Source of the DNA: Ustilago trichophora
Lineage: Eukaryota; Basidiomycota; Ustilaginomycetes; Ustilaginales; Ustilaginaceae
Assembly: GCA_900323505.1 (NCBI GenBank)
Contig: OOIN01000013.1
Location: 372,001 to 436,000, forward strand
Direction of reading: 5' to 3'
DNA length: 64,000 nucleotides
The notes below the pieces were generated by a model. The model was given only the letters and a program-made list of their open reading frames with translations. It did not search any database and was not told the DNA's origin. The position numbers were made by a program, and so were the translations under genes. Shown here one piece after another: positions 56,256 to 64,000 of this stretch (within the stretch, counting starts at the first letter, position 1; each line of letters begins with the position of its first letter).

Positions 56256-57191
56256 ATGCCTCAGGTAAGTTCATGAACAGGGCATGCTATGTTATCCTAT
56301 GTTATGCTGTGGTTGGATGATTGTATGTCGCTAACGCTTTGTTTTTGTTGCATTGCCACCCTGATCTCATCGACGACGATTCTTCCTACCGCCACCCACC
56401 ATCTCACATAGAACGATTACATTGAAGAGCACATCCGCCGACATGGTCGAAGACTCGATCATGAGGAGCGACAGAGGAAGCGTGCGGCCCGTGAGGTGCA
56501 CAAGGCCTCTGCCGTGGCACAAAAGGTGACGGGTCTCAAGGCCAAGATGCTCAACAAGAAGCGACGCAACGAAAAGATCCAGATGAAAAAGACACTCAAG
56601 GCGCACGAGGAGCGAGACGTCAAGCAGGCCTCTACCTCTTCGGATCCAAACCAGGCTTTGCCCACCTACTTGCTTGATCGTGAAGGTCAGAAGGATGCAA
56701 AGGCTCTGTCGTCGGCCGTCAAGGAGAGGAGAAAGGACAAGGCGGCTCGATACTCTGTTCCTCTGCCTCAAGTGCGCGGTATTGCCGAAGACGAAGCTTT
56801 CAAAGTCATCAAGACTGGAAAGCGCAAGCAGAAGGGTTGGAAGAGGATGGTGACCAAACCTACATTTGTTGGAGAGAGCTTCACACGAAAGCCTCCCAAG
56901 CTCGAGCGTTTCATCCGACCCATGGGATTGCGTTACAACAAGGCCCACGTCACCCACCCAGAACTCAAGGCCTCGTTCAACCTCCCCATTGTTGGCGTCA
57001 AGAAGAACCCCCAGAGCCCCCTCTACACCCAGCTCGGCGTCTTGACAAAGGGTACCATTATCGAAGTCAACGTCTCGGAGCTCGGTATGACCACCACTAC
57101 GGGTAAGGTTGTGTGGGGAAAGTACGCACAAGTCACCAACAACCCCGAGAACGACGGTTGCGTTAATGCAGTGCTCCTTCTCTCATCGTAG
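56256..57191 (+). CDS. NSA2: Ribosome biogenesis protein Nsa2
   Basis: Assembly factor of the 60S pre-ribosome required for 27S pre-rRNA processing in the nucleolus. Exon 1 is only nine bases (56256-56264; Met-Pro-Gln). The intron is 56265-56411 (GTAAGT ... ACATAG). Exon 2 begins [20 protein letters not shown], then [100 protein letters not shown] and [20 protein letters not shown], and ends [13 protein letters not shown]. Total 262 residues, near-identical in length to yeast Nsa2 (261). No indels are needed. Confidence 0.95.
56265..56411 (+). other. NSA2 intron after a 9-base coding exon
   Basis: The donor CAG|GTAAGT and acceptor CTCACATAG|AACG are both canonical. They join Met-Pro-Gln to Asn-Asp-Tyr-Ile, the expected family start. 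Confidence 0.85.
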
Positions 57192-57486
57192 ACAGCATCC
57201 ATCCATTAACATGGTGCTTTCTCCCAACAACACACGTTCACACAACACACACACACACGCGTATCTTTCACCTTCTCATGTTGTCTCAAATCTTAACTCT
57301 GTACTTTAGCATTTTTTACCCCTCTTGTCTCCGTTTTCTGGCACCTCAATCTCACGTTGCATCTCTCGAAAAGGGCAGAGTGACGAATAAAATATCCAGG
57401 ATGCGTTGGAGATGCAATGCTTATGTGAGAGCGACAAAGTGCGATGACTAGGTAAAGGAGGAAAAGGGGGGAGTATGGAAGCAAGA

Positions 57487-59386
57487 TCAGCTGTCGAGAT
57501 CCATTTCTTCGGCAGCCGAACCGAAGACGCCAAAGTTGCCCGATAGATCGATCGGTTGAGCACCGAGATTGCTGTGGGTATGTTGGGGGCGGCCAGTGGG
57601 ATGTGCTGGGTTGTGAGAAGGTTGTATGGAGGCTGAGGTTGTGCTTGTCCAAAGATGATTGTGTTATTGGTGGATGAGTGTAAGATTGTGGCTGGTGGTG
57701 GTGGTGGTGGTGGGAAGTGTGTCCAAAAGCAGAATTGCCGTCAAAAGAGTGTGGTGAAGCCGTGCCAAAGGGTTGCGAACCAGGCTGTGCACGACCAAAA
57801 TGCGTTTCGAGAGCCGATGGTTGCTGAGGAAAGTAGGAGCTCGACAAAGAAGATTGTTGCGCATAGAGTGGGCTTTCGAGCGAATGTGACGGTGATGTTT
57901 CTGACGACAATGCGGCCATACCTGGAATTCCTGATCCTGACTGGAAAGAACGGGAGCTTGATCCATAAAACTCTTGGTGCAGCAATGCCACTCTCAGGTA
58001 CGGATGCCAGATCGCTCTGCTGCTTGAGAGGTGAAGCCGTAGAGTAGTGGTAGTGTTTTGAGAACCTCTTTGGATCGTTCCAGAGAATCAGTGCTCCTCT
58101 GGCATCTTCGGCGTTGATGGGGGAAGCATAACCCGAAGAAGCGGGGCTCGATTGTGCCGATCGACGACGATGCTCAGCAACGATCCCAGATTGGAAACTG
58201 CCGAGCCTCCTACGGACCTTCTGCCCCAGAGCGTCGGGAGGAGCGATTGAGTTGGATGTGGAAGAACCGGATCCCGATCGAGAAGTGGAAGCAGCAGCAT
58301 GTTGTCACGATCCGAAGTTCCGGTAAGGACAGCTCTGCTGTGTGCTTCCAGTTTCTCAATAAGTTCATTGTTGATGACAAAGTCGGATGCGCTCTCCGTC
58401 GAGGTGTCGGCATCCGGCGTCTTTTGGCCGCCAGTTGGACTGTTGGATTCATCGCCAGCTTCCGAGGAGGATGTATCATCCAGGCTGGTTACCACAATAC
58501 GATCCGGCTCCACTTCGTAGCTGGATGGCACACCTCGACGTAATCGCATGTCAGAGTCTTGCAGATCGGCCGAGATGGATTCTTGGTGGGCGATATTGTT
58601 GATGAGGTTGAGGTAAAGAAGCCCTGTGTATGCAAGGGAGAACTGGGAGGAGCAACGCCTCTGCTGGCCAAACTGGGTGATGTTGGAGGTGCAGGAGCGA
58701 CTGCCTGCTGGTATATGTGGATGCTGAGCTTGAAAGGGGTCGAGATGGCATCGGCTTTGTTGGGCTCGAGGGCGGCACTCGTGGTGCGGGCGTGAGACTA
58801 ACGTCTCGTTGGCGGCGAATGCGGATGCCAGGGAGGAGCTCAAACCAAAGGCTCCGGCGACACCACTATTGGAACGCATACCCTGGGACGTCCAGAAGCG
58901 TAGTGTTGGGGGCAGATGAAGCGAGCGATGTGGGATCTATCTGAAGTCCGGCCATTTTGCCGTATGTGTGTCGGTCTCGGGTGTTTCGACGTGTAGGCGC
59001 TTTGCCGGTCTGGCAAACTTGGCAAGCTCATCGCGATCGCGATCTAGATCTGGACTTGCATTGGAAGCGATACCGGTTGCTGCAGTCGGTGGAGTGGTGT
59101 GGACGCTGAAGGTGTTGGCCAATAATCGTAATCGCCATCGGAATCAGAGAGATCTTCAATGCCCCAACTGCTGGCGCTGGAGGAATGTCGGCACGAGTTC
59201 AGGCGAAGGTGGATTGACAATCGAGGGTATCGAAGAGCTGATGATGGCGTCTGCGTGTTTGGACTTGTTGCCGTCGGAGAAGCGACCTCGCTTCTTCTTT
59301 GCTACCGTAGCTGGTGGTGGCACTGCTGCAAAGCTAGCGACAGTAGGCCGAGATGGTCCTGCCGCAGCCCAGAAGGATTCCGACAT
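57487..59386 (-). CDS. Unrecognised Ser/Pro/His-rich protein
   Basis: About 630 codons in several frames. The start at 59386 reads MSESFWAAAGPSRPTVASFA, then KKKRGRFSDGNKSKHADAII (possible nuclear-localisation signal) and WGIEDLSDSDGDYDYWPTPS. The middle contains AYTGLLYLNLINNIAHQESI, then SADLQDSDMRLRRGVPSSYE and VEPDRIVVTSLDDTSSSEAG (58480-58680), and FVINNELIEKLEAHSRAVL (58320-58390); this is the most structured and probably conserved part. The C-terminal third is low complexity, with a His6 run (about 57695-57712) and Ser/Gln/Pro stretches. The end, PIDLSGNFGVFGSAAEEMDL-D-S, stops at 57487. I do not recognise a family; composition suggests a nuclear regulatory protein. Confidence 0.6.
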
Positions 59387-60000
59387 GTTTGCTGGGGCGA
59401 GCTGAACTAGAAAGGGATGCAAGGTTGTGACCAGCTGGAGGCCGTGTAATGCTCAGAGCAGCCCAGCCATTGAAGCGAGGAGCTTTGGATGCTGCTGTGC
59501 TAATGATTTTTGTGAGTGGAAAATGGCCAAAGTTTTTTTGTGTGGATGAATGGTGGTGTGTGCGGTAGAAGTGAGAGACAGAGCAGAGATGTAGCAGGAG
59601 CATGGCAGGGCCAAAAGCCGCGCGGCCTTTGTTGTTGCTGAATGACCCGATCGTGAATCGGCAAGCGCTAAATTCTAATGAAAAGGAAAGTTTTGTTTTG
59701 TGAGCGTTGCTTGAAATTTCTGGAAGAATTTTGTGGATTTCCAGATTTGACTGAACTGTTGACGCGGATTTATGCACATTTCCCCCACGTCAAAATTCCA
59801 CAAATGAACTTGCCGGAATTGATCCGTTCTGACGCACGGCCTTTTTGTCTCTCTTTTTGTTCTCCTCGTCTTGCATGCAGCATGCAATACCTCCACCACC
59901 GGCTTCTCTTTCCGCATACACACATACACACACACTTTCTCTCTAGTCACCGGTCACGTCCTCCCCCACACCCCAATCATGGTTGACTTGGGATCAACAG
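59387..60000. other. Divergent promoter region
   Basis: About 610 bases between two divergent genes. A/T-rich with CA/AC repeats (ACACACATACACACACAC, about 59919-59936) in the leader of the exchanger gene. No gene was seen. An alternative ATG at 59979 belongs to the exchanger region. Confidence 0.5.
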
Positions 60001-61444
60001 ATGCCAAGCATACCAGCAACAATCATCCCCGATGATGGCTCCAACAATCTGATTTACAATTCGAGCGTCTTTGTGGCAGGTCTGCTGCTACTCGAGAAGG
60101 CCGCAGATGGCTTTATCCGCCATGTATCCCAACTCTCGACCCAGCTTGGCATCAGTCCGACTTTGATTGCGCTGCTCACCGCCGGAGCCGAGTGGGAGGA
60201 GCTGGTCGTCGTCGTGGCATCCATTGCACACGGTGCATCCAATCTTGCCATTGCCAACGTTGTCGGTTCGGCCATCTCCAACATCTTAGGTGCTTTCTCG
60301 CTGGGTATTCTGTTCGCTCCTCAAGCTATCAAATTTGACGATAGCTCCAAGAGTTTGCGATTATTCAGGCGGGGATTACGACGGTGGTGTTACTGCTGAT
60401 TGGGCGGTGCAGATTCAGCATGCGGACAAGGATGCAAAGTTGTCGAGCAAGAGGTTGTTTGAGAATGTCGTGGGGATCAGTTTGTTGGTGATTTTCATTC
60501 TCTACTTTGTCGGGCTGTCGTGGGCGATCAGTCGTGGTATGCTGGCTGCACCGCAGGGATCGGATAGCGAATCTAGCAGCTCGTCGAGCTCCGGCGACGA
60601 CGACGATCAGTCGGCTGCCAACAGCGATGCCGCAAGTACAACTACACTTGGCAATGAAAGCGAGGCATCCTCGTACGTCCCTCCTCGACGTTCAGCTGTA
60701 GGTGCAGCCGCGCGGAGGGGTAACAATCGTACCGCCACATCTGCTGCCATCGAGAGGACACCTTTGCTACTCGGCTCAGCTACCTCTTCCAACCTGGCCA
60801 CCCGCCTGGCGCGAAGGCGAAGACGTGCGGTATTTCGCAGCCTTCAAAAGCTCTTCGTCTCTTTCCTCATCCTGTCTCTCGCCGGCTATCTGCTTTCGCA
60901 CTCGATCCTCGAAATCGCTTCCACTGTTCATCTATCGGATACCGTCCTCGGCCTCACCGTCTTGTCGTTTGCCACCACCATCCCCGAGAAACTGCTTAGC
61001 GTTGTAGCCGGCCTTCGCACAGGTCCCGCTCCTCCTCCTCCACCATCATCATCATCCCGGAACAACCTTTCAGCCCCGCTCGCGTAGACCTAACCCAGCT
61101 CGACGGGCATCCATTTCCGGCCAAGCCGAAGAAGACAACGACGTTGCCCGAGGCGCAAGCGGCATCCTCATGGCCGGTGCTGCGGGTAGCAACATCTTTC
61201 TTCTCACCTTGTGTCTCGGAATTTCGCTCATTTTTGATCGAGATCATTTTCAGCTCACCACAGCAAGGTGACCAGCCCAGATTCACAGCAAGCAGCGTCC
61301 AGTGGCAGGAATTGGTTTGTTGGAAATGGCATCGCTGTCACTGGTGCTGATTGCATTTACCGATGGTCAGCGCTGGCAAGGGGTGTTGTTGTTGCTGGGT
61401 ATTGGCTTTCCTCGTTGCCGAATTTACCATCTGGAAGCGGTGAT
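60001..61444 (+). CDS. Ca2+/cation antiporter family membrane protein (NCKX/Ecm27-like)
   Basis: Exchanger with two inverted alpha-repeat halves, about 481 codons. The ATG at 60001 (alternative 59979) gives MPSIPATIIPDDGSNNLIYN, then SSVFVAGLLLLEKAADGFI. Alpha-1 is LIALLTAGAEWEELVVVVAS, then IAHGASNLAIANVVGSAISN and ILGAFSLGILFAP (60160-60330). A central cytosolic loop of about 110 residues is rich in Ser/Asp (60555-60700) and Arg (60810-60830). Alpha-2 is TVLGLTVLSFATTIPEKLLS (60940-61000), then ASGILMAGAAGSNIFLLTLC (61155-61220). The protein ends with helices ASLSLVLIAF and VLLLLGIGFLVAEFTIWKR and a stop at 61442-61444, after correcting one extra C near 61411. Ion specificity is not readable. 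Location is probably ER, vacuole or plasma membrane. Confidence 0.8.
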
Positions 61445-61547
61445 ATCGCTCTCTCACACCACACTGTAAGATAAGATATCTCTATTACATCTTCAGGAAA
61501 AATCATCGGGTGATTCATTTGGATTCGTATGCCGTTTTAGCTACTTA

Positions 61548-62730
61548 TCACACCACTGCCTCATTCGGCCTAATTGTGACACCCGAAGTAAGCAGGCTCT
61601 CCAGAACCTTATCGTTTCTCTCTCTTCCGTTGCTCAGCAGTCTCGCCACACGGGAGAGCACCTCTGATGAGCCCAATTCGATCTTATCCTCTACGATCGA
61701 ATCGCCCTGGTTGGACCCCTATTCAAGATCAGCACTGGTTTCTTCTGTTCCACCGCCTGCTTGACCAACCTAAAAGCCGAATAGGTAGCCAAACTTGTGC
61801 CTACCAGCAACATGGCATTTGCATCATTTACCATCTGATACGAGTGATCTCGCAACCTGTCTGGGACCGATTCGCCGAAGAAGATGACGGCGGTTTGAGA
61901 ACGCCACCGCAGTTGGGACATGCCGGGTAGTGGAATGTGGAATAGTCGACGTTGTGAAGTTCGACATCGCCGTCCGGATTGGTTTTGGGGATTTCCCTGT
62001 TTCTGCCATCTCTCGTTGCAGTTGGGCCCATGCGGGGTTGAGCGGGTGAGTTCGTCTTGAAAGACGGCACGGGAGCCTCGAAACCGCACCCTTTGGGATA
62101 GTTTTCACCCGTGGGAGTATTTTCTGGCCGCAAAGAGACGGCTCGGGGACCACGAAGGTAGGAGGTTGCGGTGAGGGCGTCGTAAAACTCGGGATTGATG
62201 GGTTTGTCGACGAGTTGCTGCTGTTGTCGTAATCTTGTGGACTGGAAACGCACACGACATGTTTAGTGTTCCGTGAAGTTCCAAGATGGTACTGGCGGCA
62301 AGGGAGGCGGAGGGAGTTGCTGCATGATGCAGATTATCAACGTTCTGTGTGATGAACTCTGGCACGTACCCAACCTCTGTATCGCAGCGATGCTGTAGTG
62401 CGTCTTGTTCGGTTTAGCAACGCGAACGGGAGGGAAACCGAGATAGGAGCGAGAAAAGTAGCGTTGCCTTGCTAGATGGCCCTTTTCGGAAGGGTCGATA
62501 AACTCGTGGTAGAAAATAGGTCGGTAGGTCTTGTGTACTGTATAGTGACCATTCTCACCACGATAAGGTGCGATCCCGGAATCGACAGATACACCTGCAC
62601 CCGTCATGATCAAGGCTTTACCTTTGGCAGCGGAGAGGAATTCGGCTATCATGTTGGATGCATTTTCGAGACTGTATTCGATGGTAGCGCGAGTGGCTTG
62701 TTCTGGGATGGAGGGTATGGATATCCTCAT
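61548..62730 (-). CDS. NAD-dependent sirtuin, SIRT4 (class II) type
   Basis: NAD-dependent protein deacylase or ADP-ribosyltransferase, mitochondrial in animals. The start at 62730 reads MRISIPSIPEQATRATIEYS. The NAD-binding motif is ALIMTGAGVSVDSGIAPYRG (62545-62610). Then RPIFYHEFIDPSEKGHLARQ, FITQNVDNLHHAA (catalytic His in the following LELHGTL) and CPNCGGVLKP (second zinc pair, 61890-61925). Next come VIFFGESVPDRL, AMLLVGTSLATYSAFRLVKQ and KKPVLILNRGPTRADSIVED (class II signature). Restoring one base near 61693 extends the C-terminus through DKIELGSSEVLSRVARLL to RPNEAVV, stop at 61548. The expected first zinc pair reads CVSS rather than CxxC. The insert between the zinc pairs is long (about 100 residues). 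The 3' end is 104 bases from the exchanger gene stop. Confidence 0.83.
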
Positions 62731-63614
62731 GCTGATCGACGTTCTGGTGTAAGGTGAACAGGATGTAAGATCAAGAAGAAGCAACGACGGAAAGTGTTGA
62801 TCTCCAACTCCAACTAGAGAGTCTCGCGTGGCGTTGCACAAGAAAAAGCTGCGTGACAAGCATCATACTGTACAGCATCACAATCAAATGCCTCCACTTT
62901 TATGTGTACTGTAGAAAATTCAAAATGTGAGATCGAGCAACTCGCCAGACCATCATTGACAGAGATATCGACGATCCGCTGTCGATCGGCAGAGGACACT
63001 CTTCTATACTGAGCCGACACATGCGACCCCACACGAGTTTGAAGAGAGCAGACACCGTCAGAGCAAAGGCAGTGCAATCCAAAGAAAATCCTGCCAGTTG
63101 GCCGAACACGGCGTGGGCCATGGAACGACGGTGCAGTCCCGGCGACCTCTGTAGCTGCAGAGTGTGTAAGTAACTGGCAGGCATGCGCTCTTCGGCACAG
63201 CTTTGACGTTGGTATCGATGACAACGAACAAATGATAGTGGTGGGCAGGATGGGAACGGCCAGGCTGTGTGGTTAGGTTTCAACGCGTGGCGGTGCTCTT
63301 GGCAAAAGCGCAGCACCGCCGCAAGAAAATTCACCGCTCTCTGTTGTTGGACCCTTGCCGAGGACCCTTTCCTACATTACCACCACGCGCTCTTGGCAAG
63401 CATGGTGTGGGATCTTTGCATGTTTCTTGCCGTGTCACAGATATCCACCGTATGTGGGCTTGGGCTTGCAGCGACCAGGTGGTGGGGGCAAGCTCTCATC
63501 TCGACCACGCAGTATAAAGACTCTGAATCGTTCAACATCTCGTATGCTTACTCCAGTCCCATCATCCCTAGCTCCGTCGTCCCCTCTCCTCGTCACAACC
63601 GCAACCCTACAACC
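62731..63614. other. Divergent intergenic region
   Basis: About 880 bases between the sirtuin start and the last, plus-strand gene. Frames up to 144 codons are open but show no domain. A CCTC/CATC-rich leader (63530-63610) precedes the last gene. Confidence 0.5.
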
Positions 63615-64000
63615 ATGAGAACCTTCTGCTGTTGCATACCAGTACGACTGGGAGTCCTCATGCTATCCCCCCTCACCGCCATCGCAGCAACCCTTTTGGC
63701 GTATACCCAACTCTACCTCCTCCTCAACTATGAATCCCAGTATGACACTTTCACCAAAGCCATCCGTGGCGCTCTGGCCGGCATAACAATCCTCATCGCC
63801 CTCTCTTCTCTCTTTGGCCTTCTCGGAGCCCTTTTCGCCCGTCGCGGCATGGTCTCTTTCTACTCCAATATGCTCTGGCTGGTCTCATCGTTTTCACCGT
63901 TCTGGGCGCCATCGATATTTGGCAATTGTTCCGAAACAAGGACGATTTCTCCCGCAAGTGTCAAAGCGAAACTCACTGAAAACGCAAGATCTACAGTCGT
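63615..64000 (+). CDS. Membrane protein, tetraspanin-like topology, cut by window end
   Basis: Only the N-terminal part is present. The ATG at 63615 gives MRTFCCCIPVRLGVLMLSPL, whose cysteine cluster could be palmitoylated. Hydrophobic segments are LTAIAATLLAYTQLYLLLNY (residues about 20-39), ALAGITILIALSSLFGLLGA (about 52-71) and, after one base is restored at about 63885, LWLVLIVFTVLGAIDIWQLF. This short-loop, multi-helix layout with a CCC near the N-terminus resembles small tetraspanin- or MARVEL-like fungal proteins. The family is not established, and the rest of the gene lies outside the window. Confidence 0.65.
   Translation, partial: MRTFCCCIPVRLGVLMLSPLTAIAATLLAYTQLYLLLNYESQYDTFTKAIRGALAGITILIALSSLFGLLGALFARRGMVSFYSNMLWLVSSFSPFWAPSIFGNCSETRTISPASVKAKLTENARSTV

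Noticed and set aside
1..64000. CRISPR arrays, operons, ribosome-binding sites, prophage or plasmid features
   Set aside because: The window is eukaryotic nuclear DNA with spliced genes. No regularly spaced direct repeats or prokaryotic gene clusters were seen.

Overview
The window is nuclear DNA of a fungus, most likely a smut or related ustilaginomycete (Basidiomycota). This is inferred from compact, mostly intron-poor genes with short GT-AG introns, fairly GC-rich coding DNA, a giant Ras-associating/LRR/PP2C/cyclase adenylate cyclase of about 2,480 codons (the size and layout of Ustilago maydis Uac1), a fungal muskelin, and a salicylate-hydroxylase-type monooxygenase. Species cannot be named from the sequence alone.

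The dominant technical feature is that many obviously essential single-copy genes (alanyl-tRNA synthetase, PIG-A, RAD23, YIP1, adenylate cyclase, TRM732) are cut by single-base shifts, usually a base missing from a short homopolymer. Adding back one base restores the family sequence each time. I treat these as consensus errors rather than pseudogenes, so most long genes below are given as one span that crosses frames.

Layout: 1.6-4.9 kb, a fusion of an acyltransferase-3 membrane domain with an egghead-like family-2 glycosyltransferase (+). 5.5-6.9 kb, kynurenine 3-monooxygenase (-). 7.9-8.6 kb, glyoxalase I (-). 9.7-13.8 kb, muskelin (+). 14.2-14.9 kb, a SAP-domain Tho1/SARNP protein (+). 15.4-16.1 kb, a membrane protein of unknown function (-) next to a (GA)33 microsatellite. 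16.1-18.9 kb, no supported gene. 18.9-19.6 kb, a secreted protein (+). 20.9-22.1 kb, RAD23 (+). 22.5-25.6 kb, secreted beta-mannosidase (-). 26.6-27.9 kb, salicylate-hydroxylase-like FAD monooxygenase (+). 28.2-28.8 kb, PRA1/Yip3 (-). 29.6-37.0 kb, adenylate cyclase (-). 37.6-39.1 kb, a complete Tc1/mariner transposon with an intact transposase. 39.5-40.9 kb, a protein with four CxxC pairs (+). 41.1-44.1 kb, alanyl-tRNA synthetase (-). 44.8-45.4 kb, an ankyrin protein (+). 45.8-47.1 kb, RMI1 (-). 47.3-48.9 kb, PIG-A (-). 49.1-54.3 kb, TRM732/THADA (-). 54.7-55.7 kb, YIP1 (-). 56.3-57.2 kb, NSA2 (+). 57.5-59.4 kb, an unrecognised protein (-). 60.0-61.4 kb, a Ca2+/cation exchanger (+). 61.5-62.7 kb, a SIRT4-type sirtuin (-). 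From 63.6 kb, a multi-spanning membrane protein running off the edge.

Most of this is conserved housekeeping DNA. The points that stand out are the acyltransferase-glycosyltransferase fusion, and the young-looking mariner element. That element has 93-bp terminal repeats carrying an iterated 10-bp motif, and it sits in the divergent promoter between adenylate cyclase (the cAMP regulator of dimorphism and virulence in smuts) and an uncharacterised zinc-binding protein.
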